From JAATGA01 sp047605605 (GTDB lineage: Bacteria > Pseudomonadota > Alphaproteobacteria > Rhodobacterales > Rhodobacteraceae): a stretch of 20,637 bases of DNA. The translations under genes and the position numbers were made by a program. Shown here piece after piece: positions 6,283 to 14,222 of this stretch. The notes beneath the pieces are model-generated. The model searched no databases. It had not been told where the DNA came from and saw nothing but the letters and a program-made list of their open reading frames with translations. How positions within the stretch are numbered: position 1 is the stretch's first letter; each line of letters starts with the position of its first letter. The stretch covers positions 1 to 20,637 of the forward strand of contig JASGFG010000072.1 in NCBI GenBank assembly GCA_047605605.1, written 5' to 3'.

Positions 6283-6948
6283 ATGCAAAGCCCCACCGCC
6301 CCCGAACAGCGCAGCGACGACCTTCTGGCGGCGGTCCGGCAGGTTTTTGCGGAAAAGGGGTTCGACGGCGCCTCGATGCAGGATCTGGCGCGCGGCGCTG
6401 GGATCAGCCCCGGCAACTTCTACCGCTATTTTCCGTCCAAGGCCGCGATTGTCGAGGCGATGATCGCCCGCGACATGGAACGGCTGGACCGCGATTTCGC
6501 CGAGGCCGAGGCTGCCCCCCACCCGCTGGAGGCGGCGCGCACCATGTTTCTGGCGCAGATCACCCTGACCACGACCGAGGATTGCAGCATCTGGGCCGAA
6601 ATATCGGCCACCGCCATGCGCAAGCCGGAGATCGCCGCCCTTGCGCAAAAGATGCACAACCGCCTGCTGAACCGCGTGATCCGGTTCTTTGCCGCGGCAT
6701 CGGGCCTGGCCGAAAGCGCGGCCGCAGATCATTTCCGCCCTCAGGCGGAACTGATCCTTCTTCTGGTAAAAGGCAGCAACATCAACCGGATGCTCAGCGG
6801 GGCCGCCCATCCCGATGTCGTGCCGCTTTTGGTCGGCATCGTCGACCGGATCATCGCCGACATCGCCCAGTCTTCGAAAGCGCAGTCCTCGAAAGCGCAG
6901 TCTTCGACGAAAGCCCTGCCCTCCACGAAAGCTCAGTCCCATGCGTAA
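6283..6948 (+). CDS. TetR/AcrR-family transcriptional repressor of the adjacent RND efflux operon
   Basis: A 221-residue regulator. The N-terminal helix-turn-helix is clear at about 29-51 (GASMQDLARGAGISPGNFYRYFPSK), followed by an all-helical ligand-binding domain. The ATG at 6283 is chosen because AAGG lies about 8 nt upstream and because the earlier ATG at 6256 lies inside the operator palindrome. The last 26 residues (196-221) are a low-complexity tail of repeated SSKAQ units encoded by degenerate 15-18-bp repeats, unusual for TetR proteins. The gene is first in an operon: the adaptor ATG at 6941 lies within its last codons (8-nt overlap). It most likely represses itself and the pump and is released by a drug-like ligand; the ligand cannot be told from sequence. 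Confidence 0.93.
   Translation: MQSPTAPEQRSDDLLAAVRQVFAEKGFDGASMQDLARGAGISPGNFYRYFPSKAAIVEAMIARDMERLDRDFAEAEAAPHPLEAARTMFLAQITLTTTEDCSIWAEISATAMRKPEIAALAQKMHNRLLNRVIRFFAAASGLAESAAADHFRPQAELILLLVKGSNINRMLSGAAHPDVVPLLVGIVDRIIADIAQSSKAQSSKAQSSTKALPSTKAQSHA
6862..6940 (+). repeat. Degenerate 15-18-bp tandem repeat at the 3' end of tetR
   Basis: Four or five consecutive units of the form CAG TCx TCG AAA GCG, the first two differing by one base, later ones with a 3-bp insertion (TCG ACG AAA GCC) or further drift. They encode SSKAQ / SSTKA / PSTKAQ. The repeat runs up to the start codon of the adaptor gene, so it is also the adaptor's upstream region. Confidence 0.8.
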
Positions 6949-8101
6949 ACATTTCCTGCTTTTCCCGCTGCTTTTCGCGTTGGGGACACCGCTTCATGCA
7001 GAAACGCCCGTGGCAGAGCCGGCCGGGGAAAGCACCCTGCCCGCCATTTCGGTTTCAACGGTGGCCCGGCGGATGCTGCGCGACCGGGTGATCGCCTCGG
7101 GCCTGATCGGCCCGGTCGAGGAGGTGCGGGTCCAGCCGCTGATCGAGGGGCAGCCGGTCGAGGCGCTTATGGCCGATGTGGGCGACCGCGTGGCCGAAGG
7201 GCAGGTTCTGGCGAAACTGTCCTCCAGCACGCTGGAATTGCAGAAAAGCCAGTTCGTCGCACAACTCGCCTCGGCCCGCGCCACCATCGCCCAGGCCGAG
7301 GCGCAGCTGGTCGAGGCCACCGCCGCCTCGGACGAGGCCGCGCGGGTGAACGACCGCACCGCCGCGCTGCGCCAGCAGGGCACCGCCAGCCAGGCCGCCG
7401 CCGATCAGGCGCAGGCCAATGCCACCGCCGCCGCCGCCCGCGTGACCGTGGCCCAGCAGACGCTGGAGGCAGCCAAGGCGCAGGTCAATCTGGTGGCCGC
7501 GCAGATCGCCAATGTCGATCTGCAACTGTCGCGGACCGAGGTGAAGGCCCCCGTCGCGGGCGAGATCGCCGCGCGCAATGCCGTCGTCGGCGCCATCGCC
7601 ACCGCCACCGGCCAGCCGATGTTCGTGATGATCCGCGACGGCGCGCTGGAACTGCGCGCCGATGTGGCCGAGGGCGATCTGGTCCGCCTAGCCGCCGGGC
7701 AGACCGCCGAGATCAACGCCGTCGGCGCATCGCGTGTGCTTTATGGCCAGATCCGCCTTGTGGAACCCACCATCGACAGCATCACCCGCCTGGGGCGCGC
7801 GCGGCTCAGCGTCGACAACCCCGATATGGTGCGTTCGGGCATGTTCGCCGATGCCGAAATCATCGTGGCCAGACGCGAGACGCTGGCCGTTCCGGTCAGC
7901 GCCGTGGGCGCGGACAAGGGCAGCGCGACGGTGATGGTCGTGACCGACGGCCGCGTCATCCGCCGCGCGGTGACAACCGGCATCCGCGATGGCGGCTGGG
8001 TCGAGATCACCGAAGGCCTGGCCGCCGGCGACACCATCGTCACGAAGGCCGGGTCCTTCGTACGCGACGGCGACCGGATCAACCCCGTTCCCGTGAACTG
8101 A
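6941..8101 (+). CDS. RND efflux periplasmic adaptor (membrane fusion protein, HlyD/AcrA-type)
   Basis: A 386-residue periplasmic adaptor linking an inner-membrane RND pump to an outer-membrane channel. Residues 1-20 (MRKHFLLFPLLFALGTPLHA) are a Sec signal peptide with an A-x-A-like end and no lipobox cysteine, so it is probably not a lipoprotein. A lipoyl half (about 60-95) precedes a long alanine- and glutamine-rich coiled-coil hairpin (about 97-197, turn near ALRQQGTASQ), and the second lipoyl half begins LSRTEVKAPVAGEI. A beta-barrel and membrane-proximal domain follow (VVTDGRVIRRAVTTGI, EGLAAGDTIVTKAG). Its start overlaps the tetR stop by 8 nt and the pump gene starts 13 nt after its stop. 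Function is clear; substrate is not. Confidence 0.95.
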   Translation: MRKHFLLFPLLFALGTPLHAETPVAEPAGESTLPAISVSTVARRMLRDRVIASGLIGPVEEVRVQPLIEGQPVEALMADVGDRVAEGQVLAKLSSSTLELQKSQFVAQLASARATIAQAEAQLVEATAASDEAARVNDRTAALRQQGTASQAAADQAQANATAAAARVTVAQQTLEAAKAQVNLVAAQIANVDLQLSRTEVKAPVAGEIAARNAVVGAIATATGQPMFVMIRDGALELRADVAEGDLVRLAAGQTAEINAVGASRVLYGQIRLVEPTIDSITRLGRARLSVDNPDMVRSGMFADAEIIVARRETLAVPVSAVGADKGSATVMVVTDGRVIRRAVTTGIRDGGWVEITEGLAAGDTIVTKAGSFVRDGDRINPVPVN

Positions 8102-8114
8102 CGGGGACAGGCAC

Positions 8115-11100
8115 ATGAACTTTTCCGCCTGGGCCATCCGCAACCCCGTCGCGCCGATCCTGGCGTTCTTCATGGCGCTGCTGCTGGGGTGGCAGTCGTT
8201 CAACACCCTGCCGATCACCCGGTTTCCGAACATCGACGTGCCGCTGGTCGCCGTGACGGTCACGCAGGCCGGCGCCGCGCCCGCCGAACTGGAAAGCCAG
8301 GTCACAAAAGAGATCGAGGATGCCGTGGCGGGCATCAACGGGGTCAAGAACATCATCTCGACCGTGACCGACGGCATGTCGCGCACCGCGGTGGAATTCC
8401 GCATGGAAGTGCCGACCGACAAGGCCGTGCAGGATGTGAAAGACGCCATCGACAAGATCGTGGGCGACCTGCCCGCCGATGTGGACACGCCCATCGTCAG
8501 CCGCGTCGATGTCGAGGGGCAGGCGATCCTGACCTATGCCGCCACCGCCCCCAACATGACCATCGAGGAACTGTCCTGGTTCGTCGACGATGTGGTCAAG
8601 CGCGCGCTGCAAGGCAAGCCCGGCATCGGCCAGGTCGACCGCTATGGCGGCGCCGACCGCGAGATCCGGATCGAACTGGACCCGGTAAAGCTGGACAGCT
8701 ACGGCATCACCGCACAGGCGGTCAGCCAGCAGTTGCGCTCGACCAACATCAACCTGGGCGCGGGCCGGTCGGAGCTCGGTTCCAGCGAACAGGCGATCCG
8801 CACGCTCGGCGATGCCTCGACCGTGGCGCAGCTGGCGCAGACGACCATCGCGCTGTCCTCGGGCCGGCATGTGCGGCTGACCGACCTTGGCCGCATCATC
8901 GACACCTATGAGGAATTGCGCAGCTTTTCCCGGCTGAACGGCGAACAGGTGGTGACTTTTGCCGTCTTCCGGTCGAAAGGCGCATCCGAGGTTTCGGTGG
9001 CCGAGGTCACGAATGCGACGCTGGACCAGATCCGCAAGGACCACCCCGAGGTGCAGATCAAGGTGGTGGACGAAACCGTCAGCTATACCTACGGCAACTA
9101 TGAATCCGCCCTGCATACGCTGATGGAAGGGGCGCTGTTGGCGATCCTTGTGGTGCTGGCCTTCCTGCGCAACTGGCGCGCGACGCTGATTTCGGCCGTC
9201 GCCCTGCCCTTGTCGGCCATCCCGACCTTCTGGATCATGGACCTGCTGGGGTTTTCGCTGAACCTCGTGTCGTTCCTGGCGATCACCCTGGCCACCGGCA
9301 TCCTGGTCGATGACGCCATCGTCGAGATCGAGAACATCAGCCGCCACATCCGCATGGGCAAGACCCCCTATCGCGCCGCGATCGAGGCGGCCGACGAGAT
9401 CGGGCTGGCGGTGATCGCCACCACCATGACCATCGTTGCGGTCTTTGTTCCCGTCAGCTTCATGCCCGGCATTCCGGGGCAGTATTTCCGCCAGTTCGGC
9501 CTGACCGTCGCGATTGCGGTCCTCTTCTCGCTGCTGGTGGCGCGGCTGATCACGCCGATGATGGCGGCCTATCTGATGCGCTCCAGCGATGCCGCACACG
9601 AGGAACAGGCCGACGGCCCGTTCATGCGCGGCTATCTGGGCTTCATCCGCCGCACGCTGAAACATCCCTACCTGACGCTGATCGCGGCCATTGCGGTTCT
9701 GGCCGTCTCGGTCCACTTCATGATGAAGATCCCCGGCAGCCTTTTCCCGCCCGAGGATGTCAGCCGCATCTCGATTTCCGTCGAACTGCCGCCCGGCACG
9801 ACGCTGGCCGAAACCGATGCGACGACCGAACAGATGCGCCAGACCATCGCCGACATGCCCGAGGTCAAGAACGTCTTCGTCCTTGGCGGGTCGTCGCCGA
9901 CCGGCGATCTGGACATCCGGCGCGCCTCGTTCACGGTCGTGCTGCATGAACTGGACCCGTCGCTGATGCTGCGACTGTCGCAGGTGGGCCGGCAACTGCC
10001 GCTGATCGGGGCGCTGGTGCCGGCGGTGGAAAACCACGGTCGCACCACGCCGCAGATCGAGGTCGAGGCCGAGATCTTCCGCCGGCTGGCGCATGTGCCC
10101 GACATCCGCGCCTTCAAGCTGAACGACCGGGGCGACCGCGACATTTCCTTTGACGTGCTGTCGGACAACGAGGCCGACCTGAACGATGCCGTCGCCCGGC
10201 TGGAGGCGGGGCTGTCCGGCGACCCGCTGCTGGCCAATGTGGCGTCGGAAGGCGCCCTGCCCCGGCCCGAAATCCAGATCGTGCCGCGGGCGGATCAGGC
10301 GGCCCGGCTGGGCATCACCACGGCGCAGATCGCGGCGGTGGTGCGGGTGGCGACCATCGGCGATTTCGACGCCGCACTGGCCAAGCTGGTGATCGACGAC
10401 CGGCTGGTGCCCGTCCGCGTCCGCCTGAACGACGCCACGCGCGAGGATCTGGAGCGTATCGGCGCGCTACGGCTGACGACCAGCACCGGGGCGACGGTGC
10501 CGCTGTCGTCCGTGGCCGACATCCGCATCGCCGAAGGCCCGTCGATGGTCGACCGGCTGAACCGCGAACGGCGCGCGACCATCGGGGCGAACCTGCCGCC
10601 CGGCGTGGCGCTTGGCCCCGCCACCGCCCGCGTGTGGGAGGTGGTGGCCGAAACCGACATGCCGCCTTCGGTCCGGGTGCGGGAATCCGGCGATGCCGAG
10701 ATTCAGGCGGAACTCATGTCCTCGTTCTCGAATGCGATGATCATGGGGCTTTTGCTGGTGTTGACGGTGCTGATCCTGCTGTTCCGGTCGGTCATCCAGC
10801 CCTTCACCATCCTGTTCAGCCTGCCCCTTGCCATCGGCGGCGTGGCGGCGGCGCTGATCCTGACCAGTTCGCCGGTGTCGATGCCGGTGCTGATCGGCAT
10901 CCTGATGCTGATGGGGATCGTGACCAAGAACGCCATCCTGCTGGTCGATTTCGCCATCGAGATGCGGGCGCAGGGCATGGACCGCATCAGGGCGGTGATG
11001 GAGGCCGGGCACAAGCGGGCGCGGCCCATCGTCATGACCTCGATCGCGATGTCGGCGGGGATGCTGCCCTCGGCGCTTGGCGTCGGCGCGGGCGGCACCT

Positions 11101-11399
11101 TCCGCGCGCCGATGGCGGTGGCGGTGATCGGCGGCATCATCGTGTCCACGGTGCTGTCGCTGGTGATCGTGCCGTCGTTCTTCCTGATCATGGACGACCT
11201 GTCGCGGCTGATGGGGCGGATCTTCGGCCGGCTGGTCGGCCGCAAGGAGGAAGAGCCCGCAGCCCCGGACAATGACGCGCTGGCCGCCCGGATCGACCGG
11301 CTGGATGCGGCGGGCCATGCGCTGGATGCACGGCTGGGCGCGCTGGAAACGGGTGGCGCGCAGGCGCGTCCGGGGCCAAAACCTCTGGTTGCGGAGTAG
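8115..11399 (+). CDS. RND-family efflux pump inner-membrane subunit (HAE1/AcrB-like)
   Basis: A 1094-residue proton-driven pump that works as a trimer in the inner membrane with the adaptor encoded just upstream. The N-terminus WAIRNPVAPILAFFMALLLG is the first membrane helix; two large periplasmic loops lie between TM1-2 and TM7-8. The proton-relay residues are present: D399 and D400 in TM4 (GILVDDAIVEIENI) and K938 in TM10 (GIVTKNAILLVDFA). About 45 residues after the last helix form a charged cytoplasmic tail (EEEPAAPDNDALAARIDRLD) that may be a short coiled coil, longer than in E. coli AcrB. No outer-membrane channel gene (TolC/OprM type) is in the window, so the complex must borrow one. 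The large minus-strand frames across this gene are shadows. The drug or metabolite exported cannot be inferred. Confidence 0.96.
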   Translation: MNFSAWAIRNPVAPILAFFMALLLGWQSFNTLPITRFPNIDVPLVAVTVTQAGAAPAELESQVTKEIEDAVAGINGVKNIISTVTDGMSRTAVEFRMEVPTDKAVQDVKDAIDKIVGDLPADVDTPIVSRVDVEGQAILTYAATAPNMTIEELSWFVDDVVKRALQGKPGIGQVDRYGGADREIRIELDPVKLDSYGITAQAVSQQLRSTNINLGAGRSELGSSEQAIRTLGDASTVAQLAQTTIALSSGRHVRLTDLGRIIDTYEELRSFSRLNGEQVVTFAVFRSKGASEVSVAEVTNATLDQIRKDHPEVQIKVVDETVSYTYGNYESALHTLMEGALLAILVVLAFLRNWRATLISAVALPLSAIPTFWIMDLLGFSLNLVSFLAITLATGILVDDAIVEIENISRHIRMGKTPYRAAIEAADEIGLAVIATTMTIVAVFVPVSFMPGIPGQYFRQFGLTVAIAVLFSLLVARLITPMMAAYLMRSSDAAHEEQADGPFMRGYLGFIRRTLKHPYLTLIAAIAVLAVSVHFMMKIPGSLFPPEDVSRISISVELPPGTTLAETDATTEQMRQTIADMPEVKNVFVLGGSSPTGDLDIRRASFTVVLHELDPSLMLRLSQVGRQLPLIGALVPAVENHGRTTPQIEVEAEIFRRLAHVPDIRAFKLNDRGDRDISFDVLSDNEADLNDAVARLEAGLSGDPLLANVASEGALPRPEIQIVPRADQAARLGITTAQIAAVVRVATIGDFDAALAKLVIDDRLVPVRVRLNDATREDLERIGALRLTTSTGATVPLSSVADIRIAEGPSMVDRLNRERRATIGANLPPGVALGPATARVWEVVAETDMPPSVRVRESGDAEIQAELMSSFSNAMIMGLLLVLTVLILLFRSVIQPFTILFSLPLAIGGVAAALILTSSPVSMPVLIGILMLMGIVTKNAILLVDFAIEMRAQGMDRIRAVMEAGHKRARPIVMTSIAMSAGMLPSALGVGAGGTFRAPMAVAVIGGIIVSTVLSLVIVPSFFLIMDDLSRLMGRIFGRLVGRKEEEPAAPDNDALAARIDRLDAAGHALDARLGALETGGAQARPGPKPLVAE

Positions 11400-11492
11400 G
11401 CCGCGCATTCGCCCCGCGCCTTCGCGCGCTGGAAATCCGCACTGTTCGCTGCTATGGCGCGCGCGGGGATCCTTTGGGGAAGGTGGGCGGCG

Positions 11493-12230
11493 ATGTTCGA
11501 TCTTGGTGGGAAATGCGCTCTGGTCACGGGCGCATCGGGCGGCATCGGCGCAGAGATCGCCCGCGCCCTGCACGCGGCGGGCGCGACGGTGGGCCTGTCG
11601 GGCACGCGGGTGGAACCCTTGCAAGCGCTGGCCGCCGAACTGGGCGACAGGGTGCATGTCCTGCCCGCCGATCTGTCCGATGCCGCCAGCGTCGAGGCGC
11701 TGCCCAAGGCCGCGGTCGAGGCGATGGGGTCCATCGACATCCTGGTCAACAATGCCGGAATCACCCGCGACGGGCTGATGATGCGCATGTCCGACGACGA
11801 CTGGCTGAGCGTGATCGAGGTCAACCTGAACTCCACCTTCCGCCTGTGCCGGGCGGTCCTGCGCCCGATGATGAAGGCCCGCTGGGGCCGGATCATCAAC
11901 ATCACCTCTGTCGTCGCCATGGCGGGCAACCCCGGACAGGCGAACTATGCCGCTGCGAAATCGGGCATCGCGGGCCTGTCGAAATCGCTGGCGCAAGAGG
12001 TGGGCAGCCGCGGCATCACCGTGAACTGCATCGCCCCCGGCCTGATCGAGACGGCGATGACCGACAAGCTGAACGACGAACAGAAGGGCAAGATCCTGGC
12101 CGGCGTGCCGATGGGCCGCATGGGCCGCCCGGTCGAAGTGGCGGCGGGCGTCGTCTATCTGGCGTCCGATGAGGCGGGCTATGTCACCGGCGCAACGCTT
12201 GACATCAACGGCGGTGGCGACATGCTGTAA
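11493..12230 (+). CDS. fabG: 3-oxoacyl-ACP reductase (short-chain dehydrogenase)
   Basis: A 245-residue NADPH-dependent reductase that makes 3-hydroxyacyl-ACP in the fatty acid elongation cycle. TGASGGIG (12-19) is the cofactor loop, NNAG (86-89) the structural motif, and S139, Y152 and K156 (in NITSV and NYAAAKSG) the catalytic set. The end VTGATLDINGGGDML is typical of FabG. The ATG at 11493 is chosen because GGAAGGTGG lies upstream and the sequence before it does not fit the family. It follows the efflux operon by 93 nt and precedes acpP, the usual fabG-acpP order. fabD, usually upstream, is missing here, and fabF is elsewhere in the window. Confidence 0.96.
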   Translation: MFDLGGKCALVTGASGGIGAEIARALHAAGATVGLSGTRVEPLQALAAELGDRVHVLPADLSDAASVEALPKAAVEAMGSIDILVNNAGITRDGLMMRMSDDDWLSVIEVNLNSTFRLCRAVLRPMMKARWGRIINITSVVAMAGNPGQANYAAAKSGIAGLSKSLAQEVGSRGITVNCIAPGLIETAMTDKLNDEQKGKILAGVPMGRMGRPVEVAAGVVYLASDEAGYVTGATLDINGGGDML

Positions 12231-12254
12231 GCCGCCCGGTCCCGGGGAAAGGGT

Positions 12255-12283
12255 TTGCGTTGCGCGGGCGCGCTTGGTATAGC
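12255..12283 (+). promoter_or_regulatory. acpP promoter
   Basis: TTGCGT (12255-12260), 17-nt spacer, TATAGC (12278-12283). Predicted start near 12290 gives a leader of about 114 nt before acpP. A dedicated promoter fits the high demand for acyl carrier protein. Confidence 0.5.
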
Positions 12284-12403
12284 GCCGCCTCAAGCGCCGG
12301 GCGCATGTCCGACCGCGGGGCCTTTCGGGGCCGGAACCATATCCCCATCTCGGGGCAGGAAACGAAAGCCGGGATTGTCCCGCAACGTAGAGGAAGACTG
12401 GAC

Positions 12404-12637
12404 ATGAGCGACATCGCCGATCGCGTGAAGAAGATCGTCGTCGAGCATCTGGGTGTGGACGCCGACAAGGTGACCGAGAATGCCTCGTTCATCGACGATC
12501 TGGGCGCGGACAGCCTCGACACCGTGGAACTGGTGATGGCCTTCGAGGAAGAGTTCGGCATCGAGATCCCGGATGACGCCGCCGAAACCATCCAGACCTT
12601 TGGCGATGCGGTGAAGTTCATCACCGAAGCCGCATAA
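12404..12637 (+). CDS. acpP: Acyl carrier protein
   Basis: A 77-residue acidic protein that carries growing fatty acyl chains on phosphopantetheine. The attachment site is S37 in LGADSLDTVEL; the rest (SDIADRVKKIV, FEEEFGIEIPDDAAETI) follows the family closely. The ATG at 12404 has AGAGGAAG upstream. It follows fabG with a 173-nt gap that contains its own promoter and ends in a strong terminator, so it can be expressed both with fabG and alone. Confidence 0.98.
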   Translation: MSDIADRVKKIVVEHLGVDADKVTENASFIDDLGADSLDTVELVMAFEEEFGIEIPDDAAETIQTFGDAVKFITEAA

Positions 12638-12662
12638 GGTTTCCATTCCCGTCAGGGAATCG

Positions 12663-12692
12663 AAGGGCGCCCCGAAACCGGGCGCCCTTTTT
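12663..12692 (+). terminator. Intrinsic terminator of fabG-acpP
   Basis: AAGGGCGCCC (12663-12672), a 7-nt loop, GGGCGCCCTT (12680-12689), then a run of T. A perfect 10-bp GC-rich stem 25 nt after the acpP stop. Confidence 0.92.
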
Positions 12693-13046
12693 GTTTCGAG
12701 GTGGCCCAGATGCCGGGACGGCACAGGCGCTGTCGCAGCCTGCTCCTAAGAGGCAAGTGGCGCGGTCGGGGCCATGTTGACGCGCCGAGCCCTGGGCAAA
12801 GACCCCCGCAGTCCCTGCGCTGAGGCGTTTGCCGCCATGGAGGCGAAGGCCACCCGCGGGTCGAGTGTCGGGCGCACAGACCGGCTCCAAGGGCCGATAT
12901 GGCAGCCATGCAACCGGGGACAGGGAATCACGCCCTGAGGCCATCGGTGCGCCCGTGAAGCCGCCGCTCCGCGGCAGCCTTTCGCGGCCGGACCAATCCC
13001 TTCCGCTCACACTTTGGAAAGCTTCCTCAAAATCCTGGCGCGATGA
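12693..13046. other. Non-coding or degenerate stretch after acpP
   Basis: About 350 nt without a convincing gene. Short open frames exist on both strands (for example an ATG at 12774 on the plus strand, 54 codons), but none has a ribosome site, a recognisable product or family motifs. It leads into the RNase HI-like remnant and is probably part of the same decayed insertion. Confidence 0.5.
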
Positions 13047-13367
13047 GGTAATACCATCACGGGCACCGAGCCGAGCACCACAAACATCCGTATGGAACTC
13101 CTCTCCGCCCTCAAGGCGCTGCAATCTCTGGACCCTGCCGAGCCGCTGCCCATCATCCTGCGCACCGACAGCCTCTACCTCGTCAAAGGGGCCACCGTCT
13201 GGTCGCGTACCCGAGAACCGAAAGGGCCCCTGAGCCAGTCCCTATGCGCTCTGTGGGGGCTCCCTGTGGCGATGGAGGTGGCCGGAGCCATGTCTGTCCG
13301 GTTCTGCCTGACTCCAGGAGATAAATACGTCCCATCGGACCCCCGCCCCCCTAAACAATTTACTTAA
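13047..13367 (+). pseudogene. RNase HI-like remnant
   Basis: In the frame of the ATG at 13092 the conceptual product reads TTNIRMELLSALKALQSL and then IILRTDSLYLVKGATVW. This matches the centre of ribonuclease HI: TNxRMEL with the catalytic Glu, a helix, then a beta strand ending in TDS with the catalytic Asp and Y(V)xxG(I)xxW. The same frame extends upstream as GNTITGTEPS but meets a TGA at 13044-13046. No N-terminal active-site strand (YTDGS type) is found, and the C-terminal half carrying the last catalytic residues is replaced by unrelated sequence. RNase HI would remove RNA from RNA-DNA hybrids; this copy cannot be active. Likely a relic of a mobile or duplicated gene. Confidence 0.6.
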
Positions 13368-13381
13368 CATGTTTATGGGGG
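13346..13381. repeat. Inverted repeat of 10-11 bp in the decayed region
   Basis: CCCCCCTAAAC (13346-13356) and GTTTATGGGGG (13371-13381) pair with one bulged base around a 14-nt AT-rich loop. It lies just beyond the end of the integrase remnant. It could be a terminator, an att-like site or an element end; sequence alone does not decide. Confidence 0.45.
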
Positions 13382-13414
13382 TGACGGAGACGAGGTGCAG
13401 CTTACAGGGCTTGG

Positions 13415-13951
13415 TCACGGCCCCTGACAGGGTTGCTTTGGGAGCGTTGGGGCTTGTGACCTAGCTGTTATAGGGATGATCAATGTGGGCAGGTAGGGGC
13501 TCCCGTGACATGCATCACGTCTCCGCCCCCTCCTCCCAGTCCTCTCCTGTGGTCTGCCCTTTATCGGCATCTGACAGGGGCACCCCACCCATTCTTCTTG
13601 TGGGAAGCTGTCCATGATGCGCTCCCCCGTAAGGGTCAGGTCCCTCTCCGTTGCACCCGCAGCGATCAGGTCTGCCCGACGGCGCAAGGCTTCGGCATAG
13701 GCTTCTCTCTCCGATGCGGTAGGCAACGATGCCGCATCCGACAGTGAAAGCCTCCGCCGCGCTGCTTCAATCTCCCGCTCTACCTTGGCGTGATGCTGGG
13801 TCCATGCCTTGACGGCTTCCTTCTCGGAATCGCCCAGCTTCGCCTTGAACTCGCGCTTGGTGATGATCCCGGCAACGTCCTTCGGGACCCTCCTGCGATA
13901 CTGGAAAGTGCCCGTTTTGGTGCGCTCTACGTGCTTCAAGACAAGTCCCAT
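13415..13951 (-). pseudogene. Truncated phage-type tyrosine integrase (N-terminal part only)
   Basis: The frame begins MGLVLKHVERTKTGTFQYRR then RVPKDVAGIITKREF, the N-terminal SAM-like/arm-binding start seen in phage-type integrases of alphaproteobacteria (DUF6538-like 'YRRRVPKDV'), and continues with helical EAVKAWTQHHAKVEREIEAA. After about residue 120 (DSFPQEEW) the sequence stops looking like protein. In a neighbouring frame near 13557-13583 it reads VPLSDADKGQTT, which resembles the expected continuation, so a frameshift near 13580 is likely. The catalytic R-H-R-Y domain is entirely absent. It starts 88 nt from the 3' end of tRNA-Gly and points away from it, as in elements integrated at tRNA genes. 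It cannot catalyse recombination. Confidence 0.75.
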
Positions 13952-14037
13952 GTGTGCCCCGTGTGTGCCTGAATGTGCACCGGGAGGAGAGTTATGTCAC
14001 AGAAGTTATTGAGAAATATGGCCGTCACAGGCACACA
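13951..14037. repeat. GGCACACA boxes between the integrase start and tRNA-Gly
   Basis: On the minus strand AGGCACACAC (13970-13961) and GGGGCACACA (13960-13951) form a direct repeat running into the integrase ATG; an inverted copy AGGCACACA lies at 14029-14037 next to the tRNA 3' end. Such repeats flanking a tRNA attachment site resemble integrase arm-binding sites; this role is inferred. Confidence 0.5.
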
Positions 14038-14038
14038 A

Positions 14039-14112
14039 TGGAGCGGGTAGCGGGAATCGAACCCGCCCCATCAGCTTGGAAGGCTGAGGCGCTACCACTA
14101 CACCATACCCGC
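14039..14112 (-). tRNA. tRNA-Gly (anticodon UCC)
   Basis: A complete cloverleaf on the minus strand: acceptor stem GCGGGTA / TACCCGC, D-arm around AGTGGTAG, anticodon stem TCAGC / GCTGA with loop CTTCCAA (anticodon TCC), T-arm GCGGG-TTCGATT-CCCGC, discriminator T and an encoded CCA at the 3' end. It reads GGA and, by wobble, GGG codons. Its 3' end faces the integrase remnant. Confidence 0.97.
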
Positions 14113-14222
14113 CGCTCTGTCCGGGAACGCCCGGCGCGACGGGGCAGAAGATCCCGCCGCTTGGGGGCTTGATAGCCGCATTCGGACAGGCCCGCAAGCC
14201 ATTGAGGGTGCAGCGCCTTCGC

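Noticed and set aside
8079..10094. A 671-codon open frame on the minus strand opposite the RND pump gene
   Set aside because: It is antisense to a clearly conserved pump, rich in H, R, D, G and Q as GC-rich shadow frames are, and has no domain or ribosome site.
12655..12664. GGGAATCGAA shared with the T-arm of tRNA-Gly, considered as an attR remnant
   Set aside because: Only 10 bases match and flanks differ; TTCGA-type T-arm words recur by chance. It also overlaps the acpP terminator.
12652..13124. Minus-strand frames (85 and 167 codons) across the acpP terminator
   Set aside because: They read through a strong terminator stem and the RNase HI remnant in antisense; the arginine- and tryptophan-rich product has no recognisable domain.
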